This document shows positions 12,086-22,499 of a DNA stretch of 64,000 bases, one piece after another. The notes under the pieces are model-generated. The model saw only the letters and a list, made by a program, of their open reading frames with translations. It had not been told where the DNA came from and ran no database searches. Both the position numbers and the translations under genes were made by a program. The stretch spans positions 248,001 to 312,000 of the forward strand of contig QANY01008995.1 of assembly GCA_003255025.1 (NCBI GenBank), written 5' to 3'. Origin of the DNA: Datisca glomerata. Lineage: Eukaryota; Streptophyta; Magnoliopsida; Cucurbitales; Datiscaceae. How positions within the stretch are numbered: position 1 is the stretch's first letter; the number at the start of each line of letters is the position of its first letter.

Positions 12086-13370
12086 TCTCTAAGTGTGCAT
12101 CTATTTCAATGTGTGAGGTCATTACATGGCCATTAATATCAGCTTCCTTTTGAATTGGCACCATGCATTGGAAGGATGCTTCATTCTCTTCTTTCCTCTT
12201 TAGGTTCACCAACTTATTACAGATTGCACTGTTTCTGCAATTTCACTTCTCATGCCATCATTTCATATATATTTGTTTTCTAACAATGCTGGAGACGCCA
12301 AAACATAACACAACTATTTATCATCATAGATTACATTTAGTTGGTGAATATAATGCAATAATCTATACTGTGTTGATACAAAGTCACAAATTATAAGAAT
12401 TTCTTTGTAAAATCGAAGACTTACTCAACCTCTTCAATCATAAGATATTTATCCTGGTTTCATACTTTCAGCACTCGGACGATTAAGTACCATCGACTGT
12501 TTCACTATCACAACCATATTATTCCGCAATTCCTCATGTACTTAAGCAGATAAGCAGTAATAAAATTTCTATAAATTTAGCAAACTTAAGTTCAACAAAT
12601 TATATTTTGCTAATCGAAGTCATCAACGATATGAGAAATACAGGGTTGATACTTAAATTCACTTAATTATTAGGGGTAAATGTGAAACGTTTAAAGAAAG
12701 AGACGGGGGAATTTTACAGAATGCGGTTACTGAACTCGAGAAATAGCGAGTACTTGAAATATTATTTGTTCACCCTATATGGTACTCTCATAAACTCTTC
12801 AAACTCCTGATTTTCCACCTCTTACTGAAGCATTCCATATAGTTTGTTAAATTATATGAACTCAATATAGTCTCCATTTTCTTTGGATCTATGTGAAGTA
12901 TAAGTATGAATAACGTCAATTATATCACTTTATGTTGATAAAAGAACAACTATGTGATTTTTGGAGATCTTTGACGGATACCAACTAATCTATTTGTTGT
13001 TAACAGAAAGATACTAGAAAATATCAACTCACCATTTGATTCAATGAGCTGAGCATCCTTCTATATTGACACAAGGGAGACCCAATGGTCAATATGCATA
13101 CAGAAAGAGAAATTGGGGGTGTTTCACAAAATCACTCCACTATTAGTATATGTAGATTATGCATTAGCTTCACAAACGCAGAGTCAATGTACTGAAAATT
13201 GCAAGAAATTAAACCACATTTCAATTATTAACACCACTTATTAAACCTGGAAAATAACATACAAATTGGGGGTGTTTCATAAACTTACCTAGAGCTTGAC
13301 ACCTCTATAAGGAAGAGACTAATTAAGCCTTACCCTACACTTTTAAGAACTCTCAACATCGCTTAGGGCT
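12086..13370. other. CACTA-1 interior without recognised gene
   Basis: AT-rich interior. Phrases such as GGGGGTGTTTCAC/GGGGGTGTTTCAT (about 13117 and 13267) recur in intron-like surroundings. I recognise no exon here. A stretch at 11277-11180 (minus), after an AG acceptor-like site, is open for about 30 codons; I cannot identify it. Confidence 0.4.
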
Positions 13371-14520
13371 TACCTCTATCGTGTAGAGAAAAGAGAAATA
13401 AAACCACCAGTGAGATTGAGATTGTGAGATCGAGATAGAGTAAGACAGAAAGAGACAGATCTAAAGAGAGACTCACTAGTCGCCTGACAGTTAGCAGAGC
13501 TCAGCAAGGGGGATGGACGAGGGAGAGCAGTAACAAACTCACACCATCCGTAGAGAAATAATTGCAGAATAGAGACAATCGCTCAAAATCAAACCCTTGT
13601 TCTTCACACCAAAGAGAGTCATTCGCGAGCATTAGAAGCTTCAATCTGTGAAGAGATGAGAGCTGAAGATAGCCGAGGGAGGCTGAGGGAAAATTTACGA
13701 AGTAAGATAAGAGAGAGACATACCTTACTTTAGAAACTTGAAGTGAGGTGAGGGTGAGACTGAGAGAGTCAAAACTGAATACATCGATATCTTATCCAAA
13801 GTAATGCTAAATTGAATTATAAATCCAAATATAACAACTCAATCTCTTTGTAATCGTTGATATATTAATGAAAAAAAAATCCAAAAAAGAAGCTACCTCT
13901 AATTTACAAGCTTTGCTAAGAGACCCAAGCGATGAGCGAGATTAGGGAAATCATATGAAGAAGAATCATAATCACAAATCCTTTCAGAGGAACATACGAA
14001 GCCATGAACGCGAAAGCCAAAAACCCTACCTCTTTATTCTGTACAATAGCCATGAAGAGCCCTAGTCTCAATGAAAGACGCGAAGAGCTCTCTCCACTCA
14101 CTTGATCATGCGCAAGGGTTTGGAGAAGGAGAGAATGAAATTTAATTTATTTCTAAGAGAAAAAGGAGAGAGTAGAGTAAGAGAACTTAACAGAAGAGCT
14201 TGTCATCATGAGTTTCAGAGAAATCACACACTAAAACAAGAAGAGTTGCACCATGTCACTCCTTGTGTGGACATAGTTGAGAGAGCTTCGAGAGAGAATC
14301 TGTGACAGAGAACCGAAAGAGAGAGCTACAAGAGAGATTCGAGAAGGAATGGAGCCTCTCGAGAAGAAATCAAGAGAGAAGAGTGAAGAATGTAGGGTTT
14401 AGGTCTGTAAGCAAGAGAGGTGTCGAGGGTCTGTAGGAATGGCGGATCTCTCTCGAGAAGAAATCGAGAGAGAAGACTGAAGAGGAATGATTTGGGTGTG
14501 TAATCGAGAGCGCCCTCTCT
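13371..14520 (-). promoter_or_regulatory. CT-rich (minus strand) leader-like region at the right end of CACTA-1
   Basis: GAGA-rich on plus, so CT-rich on minus, with recurring GAGAGAGA and CTCGAGAAGAAATC blocks, some duplicated (14359-14371 and 14453-14465). In CACTA elements the promoter and 5' leader of the transposase gene lie near one end, and CT-rich plant leaders are common. Here it would read leftward into the menG-like exons. An open stretch at 14101-13916 (minus, 61 codons, one hydrophobic run) has no recognised match. The promoter role is inference. Confidence 0.4.
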
Positions 14521-14714
14521 TTGGTAAAACTCACTCCCACATTTTTTTTTAAGTTTTGCTTCCCTTAAAATTCATCCCGCCTAGCTTTTTAACTTTTAAC
14601 ATGAATTTTTTGATAGGGCTCATATAGAATCTTGTTATTTTGAGTTTTTTTATAGGAATAGACTATGAACTCTGTATTTAAATCTTATAGAATGTCAAAT
14701 TTATTGTAGTGTTT

Positions 14715-14934
14715 GGCACTAGCTTCAAATCATGTGTTTCATAGTAGAATAAAACATATTGACTTAGATGTGCATTTTATAAGAGAAAAGGTTCAATATA
14801 GATTGCTTCATATCAGGTACGTGCCATCTACTCAATAGTTGTCTGATCTCCTTACAAAGGTACTGTCTACACCTAGATTCAACTACCTTAAAGGCAAGCT
14901 TCAAGTAGAACACTCTCCTTTCATCTTGAGGGGA
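14715..14934 (+). pseudogene. copia-1 RNase H, second part, and polypurine tract
   Basis: After the TTT duplication the copia RNase H frame resumes with LASNHVF, then KHIDLDVHFIREKV (14757-14796) and a VPSTQ..SDLL block near 14822-14850, ending in TPRFNYLKGKLQVE and a stop at the LTR border. The conserved H..IREK histidine block is intact; one TAG replaces a Gln-like position near 14836. The purine tract CTTGAGGGGA (14925-14934) directly precedes TGTTAG of the 3' LTR, where plus-strand DNA synthesis would start. Confidence 0.9.
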
Positions 14935-15267
14935 TGTTAGCATACACCAAACCTCCAACTCAACTAAAGGCAGTAGTGAGGTGCATCACTCCAGTCCAAG
15001 GAGCTCATATAGTTAATCATATTTCTCTAAAGTTAAATCAGTTGGTCTTTAACTGATTTATGGAATTTATGTAATTATCTTAGCAGTGTTAGTTCATATA
15101 GTTAAAGGCTCATTAGTGTATATTACTCCAAGTAAAAATAATGAAAAGTAGCTCTAAAAGAACTTATGCAGCAGAAGCTAAGTTCTGAGTTTAATAGAAA
15201 TTGATTCTCTTTTCTCATTTCTCTCTCTCTCTTTTCTTTTCTTTCACAAGCTTCTTGCATCATTTCA
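14935..15267 (+). repeat. copia-1 3' LTR
   Basis: A 333-bp copy of 5685-6025 starting TGTTAGCATACACC and ending CATTTCA, followed by GAAGT (target-site duplication with one mismatch). It lacks the 13-bp duplication of the 5' copy and differs at roughly 30 positions by eye. Confidence 0.93.
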
Positions 15268-15555
15268 GAAGTTGATAAAACAAAAAATTTAAAAAAAAAA
15301 AGCTAAAGGGGTAGAATGAGAAATCAAAAAATTCTCCATCCCTAAGATACTTTTTAAGATAAAGCTAGTAAATGAGCTCATGCTTCTTGGCACATGGATA
15401 ATCTATCATATATATTATAGTTTAAACACATGACATATTTTGTCGTTGCGTTCTATAAAATATACTTCAGTAACACGTATAATGTGTGTGCCTCCACTAA
15501 TTATTCTTTCAACTTAATATTTTAAATACATCAAATCATATACTTCACTGAAAAA

Positions 15556-15842
15556 TGTTGAAGAAAGAGAAACAAAAAGTACAGCCTCAGAAGGAAAATC
15601 TTCATCACATGCAAAAGAAGAAAGCAAAACAGAGACTTTCACCAAACACAGTGGGTGTCTAACCATTTCTGGAAAAAATGATCATAGGCATCCGTTGGAG
15701 ATCATAGGCAACCATTAGAGATTATATGTATATATACATCACTTACTCATTGTAAAGTATCAGTATTATCAATAAGAACTTAGAACAAGAAGTTCATCAT
15801 CTTTCTTTAAGATCAGAACACTAAAGGTTCATCATTTCTACA
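15556..15842 (+). repeat. copia-2 5' LTR
   Basis: Starts TGTTGAAGAAAGAG and ends TTTCTACA. It contains a TATATGTATATATACA TATA-like stretch near 15724-15740 and is followed directly by TGGTATCAGAGC. Confidence 0.95.
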
Positions 15843-15854
15843 TGGTATCAGAGC
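15843..15854 (+). other. Primer binding site, initiator Met-tRNA type (copia-2)
   Basis: TGGTATCAGAGC immediately after the LTR, an exact match to the usual plant copia primer site. Confidence 0.95.
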
Positions 15855-15885
15855 AACGATTCTGAGAACCAACACATACAATAGT

Positions 15886-17411
15886 ATGGCAGAACCATCA
15901 ACCTCCGGGCAGCTTCACCACCACGACACCAATCCCAGACTGACCTCCATCCTGCTCACTGGCCACAACTACATACCGTGGGCCAGGACGGCTCGGGTGA
16001 GCCTAAAAGGAAGAGGCAGACTAGGTTTTGTGGACGACAGTAAGCCAAGGCCAGACCGAAACTCATAAGAATGGGACATCATGGACATCTAGGTAATGAC
16101 CTGGATAACTAATTCAATAGACCCAAAACTCAGTGAAATCTTTTTTTTTTTTATGAAACACGACAGGAACTCTGGGAAGAAATCCGGAGCAATTATTGTG
16201 AAGAAAACAATTTTGCGCAAGTCTTTGAACTTAAACGAGAGATCTCCCAAGAAAAACAGGGGGACAAATCAGTACCGGAGTTGACCGGGTTTTTAAAATC
16301 TAAGTTCAAAGAACTTGAAACCCTAAGACCGATTACCACTGACCTGAAGGAACTCCAAGAGCGGGCTGAACAGGATATGGTGTTCCATTTCTTGACGACT
16401 CTCGACTCAAGCTATGAGGCGTTCCGGGCTCAGATCATGATGTCGACGGAGAAGCCAACTTTTGCCACGGTCTCAGCCATGGTTCAAAGAGAAGAAACCA
16501 GGCGACGAGTGATGAGTACCAGAGATGACAAGGCGGAGGCACTAGCCATGGTGACCCACGGCTCCCTCCGGAACCCTAACCCTAGGGAAGGGGGAAGGCA
16601 CCGCAGACAGCCAGGCGAGCCGGTGAAGTACAGCCACTGCCGAAAGGAGGGTCACACCCACGACCGGTGCTGGAACCTGCACCCTCATCTCCGGTTGAAC
16701 CAGAGAAAGTTCCAGAAGGAGCGCGGGAATGACGAACGAGGGGGCTGCGCGAAGAATGACGAGCGAGGGGGCTCCGCGAAAACATTCCCCTTTTATACCG
16801 AGGGCTTCAGCGGAGCGGGTTATGGGTCGCGACCCGACCGAGACAGCAGAGCCCACATGACAGACGGACCCGGTTCGGGTAATGGGTACCGGCCCGATCG
16901 AATGGAGGAAATAGACAGATCCGGATCCATTAGAGCAGATCTGCACACAGACAACAACGCACAGATGGCTACACTGCTCAAACAATTCGGAGAATTTTTG
17001 CGCGATACCTCAGGTTCATCTATCTGCAATACTGTCAATTATTTTTCTAAATCTGCAAATTTTTGTCATAACTTAGAACACTGGATAATAGACTCTGGTG
17101 CCTCAGACCACATGACTCATAACACAAAAAACCTACACAGTCTCACTAAATTAGAAAAACCACAACACGTGACGGTAGCCAATGGAAATAAAGTTCCAAT
17201 TTTTGGCATAGGGTCCACCACACTTTTCACAAAAACCATTAACAACGTACTTTGTCTACCCAATTTTAACTCCAATCTCCTATCCGTCAGTAAAATAATC
17301 AAAGACTTAAACTGCAATGTTACTTTTTCACCTGATAAAGTAATTTTTCAGGATCGAGTCACCGAGAGGAAGATTGGTGAAGGGAAAATAGAAACGGTCT
17401 GTACTACTTAG
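15886..17411 (+). pseudogene. copia-2 gag and protease, broken
   Basis: Gag begins at the ATG of 15886 (MAEPSTSG), with the N-terminal LTGHNYIPWARTARVSLKGR block. Stops fall at 16066 and 16090, and a T-run expansion at 16142-16152 shifts the frame. The long open part 16281-17411 (376 codons) holds the capsid region (VFHFLTTLDSSYEAFRAQIM), a zinc knuckle at 16627-16668 reading YSHCRKEGHTHDRC, and the protease site WIIDSGASDHMT (17083-17118). The knuckle's first Cys is Tyr (TAC for TGC); the other ligands C, H and C are present. The protease DSGAS triad region is intact. The gag part is clearly more GC-rich than its surroundings. Confidence 0.9.
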
Positions 17412-18300
17412 AAGATACCGACAAAACATGCCTTTCCACTTCCAGTACAGTACAAAAGGATAAAATATTACACTGGAGATTCGGTCATCCCTCCGAAAAA
17501 ATCCTAAACAAATTACTCGGTTGTAATTCAGACTCTAGCAGTTGCTCAGTCTGCAAACTCTCAAAATAAATCAGGTTACCCTTTCCACTATCTAGTAGTA
17601 CAACAAAACGATATTTTTAATTAATTCATTCTGATGTTTGGGGACCCGCCCCAGTTGATTCATATAATAAATTAAAATACTTTGTTACTTTTATTGATGA
17701 TTTCTCTCGCACCACATGGTTATATCTTTTGAAATCAAAAAATGAAGTCTTCAGTTGTTTTCAAGAGTTCAACAATTTAGTTGAAACTCAATTTGATACA
17801 ACCATAAAAATCTTTAGGTCTGACAATGGAACCGAGTATACTAACAACACTTTTTTTGAGTTTTTTAAACAAAAGGGTATACGACATCAAACCACCTGTA
17901 TCCACAGCCCACAATAAAATGGTGTCTCAGAACGCAAAAACCGACACCTTCTTGAAATAACTAGGTCTCTCCTCTTCCAAAACAACGTACCCAAAAGATA
18001 CTGGTCCGATGCTATACTCACAGCAACCTACCTCATCAATCGGTTACCCAGTGTAAAATTGCATCTGAAAAGCCCTCTAGAAATTCTCAAGGGTAGGAAA
18101 ATTACCTAGATCATATACGAGTATTCAGATGTACATGCTTCGTACACATTCCAAGACTTGATAAATTGGACAAAACCTCAGTCAAAACCCTATTTTTGGG
18201 GTATTCCGCTGAGAAAAAGGGGTATAAGTGCTACAACCCAATAAACCATAAACTCTACATCTCACGAGATGTACAATTTTTATAACTAGAATCCTATTAC
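17412..18300 (+). pseudogene. copia-2 GAG-pre-integrase and integrase, broken
   Basis: After a frameshift near 17400, LHWRFGHPSEKILNKLL (about 17470-17515) and C..CKLSK give the GAG-pre-integrase zinc region. The integrase core shows LIHSDVWGPAP (about 17622-17655), FVTFIDDFSRTTWLYLLKSK (17680-17740; first Asp in the HSDVWGP block) and FRSDNGTEYTN (17815-17845; second Asp). A TAA follows at about 17916, where the family has CAG in PQQNG. SERKNRHLLEITRSLLF (about 17927-17980) follows. Stops at about 17567, 17620 and 18106 also break the frame. Confidence 0.88.
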
Positions 18301-18402
18301 CCAAAAGACCCCGACAACCATAACCACCACCAAACGTTCCCGCTACCTAACAGTATTATTTCCTTTGATATCATAAGACAGGAACATGATACCGCATCAA
18401 CC

Positions 18403-19310
18403 GTGCCTGAGACAACTACCTCAAGGGGAGCAACTGATGAGGCAGCTGTCACTGATGAAGCAGTAATCGTAAGAAGGTCAACAAGACAAACTCAACCCCC
18501 AGCAAGATTAAAAGACTACGCGTCCCATCGAGTTCTATACCCTATCCAAAATTTCCTCTCTTATGATAAAATCTCTAACATCCACAGGGCATACTTGGGC
18601 AAAATTGATGAAACAGTTGAGCCAAAGACCTATCAAGAAGCCCAACTCGACCCCAAATGGAGAAAGGCGATGAATGAAGAACTTCTAGCCTTGGAAAAGA
18701 ATGACACTTGGGATATAATCCCACTACCCAACGGGATGAAACCTGTAGGATGTAAATGGGTCTACAAGACCAAATACAACAGCAACGGCACTATCAAAAT
18801 ATATAAAGCCCGACTAGTTGCCAATGGCTTTACTCAGACATATGGAGTGGATTACCAGGAAACGTTCACTCCAGTAGCAAAACTGAACACGATCTGAGTG
18901 TTACTATCCGTTGCCACCAACCTCAGCTGGGAACTATATCAAATGGATGTAAAAAATGCATTCCTCCAAGGAAATCTGGAAGAAGAAGTATATATGTCCC
19001 TACCTCCAGGACACGAGAAAGCAACGCACCCATCCATGGTATGTAGATTAAAGAAGGCTATCTACGACCTGAAACAGTCACCAAGGGCATGGTATGGAAA
19101 ATTAAGATTGTCTCTTTTAAAAATTAACTTTATCAAAAGCTCTGCTGACTTATCTATGTTCGTCAAACACACGAACAACTCCACCACCATCGTTTTAGTC
19201 TACGTAGATGACATTATCATCACCGGAATGACATTATCATCACCGAAAATAACCACGATGAAATATGGAGTGTTCAACAATTTCTAAAAGGGGAGTTTGA
19301 TATTAAAGAT
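18403..19310 (+). pseudogene. copia-2 reverse transcriptase (RVT_2), broken by one stop and a 20-bp tandem duplication
   Basis: Open from 18403 through MNEELLALEKNDTWDII, KWVYKTKYNSNG and DYQETFTPVAKLNTI. A single TGA at 18895-18897 stands where a CGA arginine codon is expected. The frame continues at 18898 with QMDVKNAFLQGNLEEEVYM (18940-18996), KAIYDLKQSPRAWYGKL (usual form YGLKQ) and YVDDIIITG (YVDD 19201-19212). Right after YVDD a 20-bp unit ATGACATTATCATCACCGGA (19208-19227) is repeated at 19228-19247, shifting the frame. Otherwise it is one of the better preserved RT copies in the window. Confidence 0.93.
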
Positions 19311-20183
19311 CTAGGAAAACTGAAGTACTTCCTAGAGATAGAAATAGCTCACTCGAAAAAGGGACTGTTTCTATCTCAAAGAAAATATATCTTAGACTTG
19401 TTAAAGGAAACATGCATGATAGGGGCAAAACCTGCTAGCACACCAATGGAAACCAACATGAAAATAGGACTTAATGATAGCAAACCAATAATTGATATAG
19501 GCCAATATCAGATACTAGTAGGAAAACTAATTTATCTAACGGTTACAAGACCAGATATCACTTTTGCAGTTAGCGTTATCAGTCAATTCATGCACGCACC
19601 CTGCACAAATCACCAGGCAGCCACAGAAAGGATACTCAGATACCTTAAAGGAACACCCGGTCAAGGGATATGGATGAAGAGAACCAGGGAAAACTCCGTA
19701 GTTGGATACACTGATGCAGACTGGGCATGTAGTTATGATAGAAAATCTACAACTGGCTTCTGTGTCTTTGTTGGTGGAAATCTAGTAACCTGGAAAAGCA
19801 AGAAACAAACTGTTGTAGCAAGGTCAAGTGCAGAGGAAGAATACAGAGCCATGGCCTCCACTGCTAGTGAACTCTCATGGATTAGACATCTCCTTCAAGA
19901 CATGAAGGTTGAGATAAAAAAACCCGATAGAGATGCACTGTGACAACCAAGATGCACGTCATATTGCAATGAACCCCGTTTTTCACGAGAGAACCAAACA
20001 CATTGAAGTGGACTTTCACTTCATAAGAGAGAAGGTACAGTCAGGAGAAATCACCATTCCTTTTGTACGTATTGAAGACCAGCTGACCGACATCTTCACC
20101 AAAGCCCTCGACAAAAATAACCTCCAAAGGATACTTAACAAGTTGGGCTCGATCAACCTATACGAACCCAACTTGAGGGGGAG
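19311..20183 (+). pseudogene. copia-2 RT connection and RNase H, with polypurine tract
   Basis: KYFLEIEIAHSKKGLFLSQ near 19322-19380 joins to the open stretch at 19398-19943. That stretch contains GKLIYLTVTRPDITFAVSV, MHAPCTNHQAATERILRYLKG, and the RNase H blocks YTDADWACSYDRKSTTGF and ARSSAEEEYRAM. A frame slip near 19930 precedes MHCDNQDARHIAMNPVFHERT, then HIEVDFHFIREKV and DQLTDIFTKALD. The coding end runs into TTGAGGGGGAG (20173-20183), the polypurine tract beside the 3' LTR. Apart from the slip the RNase H is well conserved. Confidence 0.93.
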
Positions 20184-20480
20184 TGTTGAAGAAAGAGAAA
20201 CAGAAAGTACAGCCTCAGAAGGAAAATCTTCATCACAGGCAAAAGAGGGAAGCAAAACAGAGACTTTCACCAAACACAGTGGGTGTCTAACCATTTCTAG
20301 AAAAAATGATCATAGGCATCAGTAGGCATCCGTTGGAGATCATAGGCAACCATTAGAGATTATATGTATATATACATCACTTACTCATTGTAAAGTATCA
20401 ATATTATCAATAAGAAATCAGAACAAGAAGTTCATCATCTTTCTTTAAGATCAGAACACTAAAAGTTCATCATTTCTACA
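20184..20480 (+). repeat. copia-2 3' LTR
   Basis: Starts TGTTGAAGAAAGAG and ends TTTCTACA like the 5' copy, but has an extra 10 bp around 20317-20330, where CATCAGTAGGCATC replaces a single GCATC. Confidence 0.95.
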
Positions 20481-21547
20481 GACAAATACATAAATGATAA
20501 TTAAGAAACCGAATACTCTAAATTTATCTTTCATATATAGTAGTACCTTATAATTTAGCGTGCGCTGTCAATTTAATATTAAAATTTTAAATTTGTCAAC
20601 CAATGATCCGCCAATTCACTCCTCGTTGTCGATCGTCGTGGAATTAAGCTTTGAGAATAGAGCATAAAGATGTGCTTTGTAATCACAACAGTAAAAACGT
20701 ATAATCATGTCCCAAATATTTTATCGATCGTTAGCTAATTTTATTAGCCAGGTTGCAAAGCATGCAAACTCGATAAAAAGTCAAATTGGCATTTGATTTT
20801 ACCAATCAAATAAAAATCTTAAATCGGTGTTTGATTCACAAAAAAGCTAATGTTTAGTAAAGATATAAAGATAGTTTCCTCTTAAATCTCCGGTGCAATG
20901 CTTTATCGCCTCATGTTTCATCTTCTAATCCTATTGATAACTTTTAGTTCGTGAATGTGATTGAATAAATGAATTTTTAGTAGTCGGATTAATAGATACG
21001 TCAAATAGATTCAAAACATTAATTGATTAAAAGCCTTAATATTACATTAATGGTTTTAAGTATTGTTATATAAAATAAAACTAAATTTGATACATAATAA
21101 TTAATCTCATTCGCAACTTAATATGAGTGTAATTTTAACCAAATAAATTAAGGTGTATCCATATAGGTTCATGGATGGAGTATTCCATTAAACAAAGAAT
21201 ATTAATAATGTAATTTTATAGTTATTTCAATCTCTACTTAAACTATTATAGTTGTCAATTAGCCATGGGAAAACAAAAAAAAATTCTAAATTTAGTATAT
21301 ATACATAATGTAAGGGGTAAAAAAGAGGAATTCAAGAGTTTCCCTTCTTAATCCCTTTTAAGAAGGTAGAGATTATAGATGTACTCGTGAAAGCTAGCTA
21401 CCACGTAACTTTTGTTATAAAAATGCAGCACATTGCAATTAGCTTGTATTTTTTTTTGTCAAAATCAATTGGCTTGAAAGTACAAGAAACTAATGTCTCA
21501 TATTACTTAGTATTGTTTAAAATACATGAGTACATCACAAATGTTGT
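20481..21547. other. AT-rich spacer without recognisable gene
   Basis: About 1.1 kb with no motif-bearing open frame, terminal repeat or RNA gene that I can support. It may be ordinary intergenic sequence into which the neighbouring elements inserted. Confidence 0.5.
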
Positions 21548-21786
21548 CAGAGGCGGAGCTAAGACTCAGATTCAATAAGGTCACTGTCTCAGTCATTATT
21601 TGTGATGTTTTTAATATATATATATTAGGTGTGTTGCCACGTGCGATTATAACAAAACATCCAGGTCATTAGCAAATGAAACAAATAAGAACTACATCAA
21701 AGTTAGTAATTCTTTAGTAGATATTCAAATGCAAGTTTGTTGTATAACAAATGTAACCAACTTCTTACATCAATTGGCCGCCTCTG
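21548..21786. mobile_element. Possible hAT-like MITE
   Basis: A 239-bp AT-rich block begins CAGAGGCGGAGC and ends GGCCGCCTCTG, giving an exact 9-bp terminal inverted repeat CAGAGGCGG. CAGAGGCGGA-type ends are familiar from plant hAT-related MITEs. The flanking octamers do not match, so no target-site duplication supports it. The right end abuts the A-rich tail of the minus-strand LINE, and boundaries may have been trimmed. Confidence 0.45.
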
Positions 21787-21872
21787 AAAATATAGTTTTT
21801 TTTGTAAACAAAATGTATAAAACCAAAACGATACACATGTACAAGGGGTATACCCTAGGATGACTAGGAGCT

Positions 21873-22424
21873 TTATAGACTAGTGATCATCTTTTTTATA
21901 AGAACTGTCTTGTCCATAGTTTTTCCATTAAAATTTCTATCATTCCTCTCCTTCCACAAGTGGTAAACAAAGTTGGTGAATGACAATTTAAGGATAGTTC
22001 CCACTAAAGAGCTCTTTTTAGAGTACACCAGTAGCCAAGAAATGAGTTGGATCCAGTTAGTAGCCCTACAAGTAAGCCCACATTTAGATACTAGTTCTAC
22101 CCAGACAGTTCTAGCGAATTCACATTCCACAAAGAGATGATCATTAGTCTCGGAATGGACAATACAAAGTACACAATCAAAAGACCCACTAGAACAGTTC
22201 CATTGTTCAATTCTATCTCTAGTGGCTAATTTGTTTTGGATAGCCAACGAAGAGATAAAGTTGTACTTTAGAGTGTGTAGGCTAAACCAAACAAGCTTGG
22301 ACCACCTCACATTTTCTCTTTGGAATTCTAAAGCTTCATATGTTTTATTAGCTGAGAAACTCCCCCCAGGGCCTACATTCCGGGACCAAGAATCAGGCCT
22401 AAGGGGTTTGGGGGAGGGGAACAC
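21873..22424 (-). pseudogene. LINE-B zf-RVT domain
   Basis: Open for 183 codons. GGSFSANKTYEAL and VWFSLHTLKYNFISSLAIQN precede LATRDRIEQWN, then a spaced C..C....E..DHLFVECEFA..VW pattern, the metal-binding zf-RVT motif of plant LINEs. A WKERNDRNFNGK tail ends the ORF. This is the best preserved part of the element. Confidence 0.9.
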
Positions 22425-22499
22425 TCCTAATCTCCATCAATTCACCAGAGATTCTAGAAGGCCAGGACCACTACCCATTCACAATAATGCTACTGACCT

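Larger units (their letters stand above)
10404..14711 (-). mobile_element. CACTA-1: non-autonomous CACTA (En/Spm) transposon carrying host gene exons
   Basis: The left end reads CACTACAAGAAATATGAG and the right end, reverse complemented, CACTACAATAAATTTGAC. These imperfect terminal inverted repeats continue to about base 29, with about four in five positions matching. Both ends are flanked by TTT (10401-10403 and 14712-14714), the 3-bp duplication expected of CACTA elements. The site is inside copia-1 RNase H, and the copia frame is in phase across it. No TNP2 or other transposase is readable in the 4308 bp, so it would need enzyme supplied from elsewhere. The right 1.2 kb is GA-rich on the plus strand (CT-rich on minus), and menG-like exons lie on the minus strand downstream of it. 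Confidence 0.9.
5685..15267 (+). mobile_element. Ty1/copia LTR retrotransposon copia-1, interrupted by CACTA-1
   Basis: A full copia structure: 5' LTR (5685-6025), Met-tRNA primer site (6026-6037), gag, protease, integrase, RT and RNase H in copia order, purine tract CTTGAGGGGA (14925-14934), and 3' LTR (14935-15267). The flanking pentamers are GAAAT (5680-5684) and GAAGT (15268-15272), a target-site duplication with one later change. Without the nested CACTA element (10404-14711) the element is about 5.3 kb, normal for copia. By eye the two LTRs differ at about 9-10% of positions plus a 13-bp indel, so the insertion is old. Many stops and frameshifts make it non-autonomous. Confidence 0.93.
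15556..20480 (+). mobile_element. Ty1/copia LTR retrotransposon copia-2
   Basis: Complete structure: 287-bp 5' LTR, Met-tRNA primer site (15843-15854), gag-pol in copia order on the plus strand, polypurine tract TTGAGGGGGAG (20173-20183), and 297-bp 3' LTR. LTRs differ by about nine substitutions plus a 10-bp GGCATCAGTA-type duplication, about 3%, so it inserted later than copia-1. The flanks AAAAA (15551-15555) and GACAA (20481-20485) do not form a clean 5-bp duplication. This may mean inter-element recombination or later change. It carries stops and frameshifts, detailed below, and cannot be autonomous. Confidence 0.95.

Noticed and set aside
16542..17038. Long minus-strand open stretches opposite copia-2 gag
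   Set aside because: Shadows of the GC-rich gag coding strand; serine/arginine-rich composition without motif.
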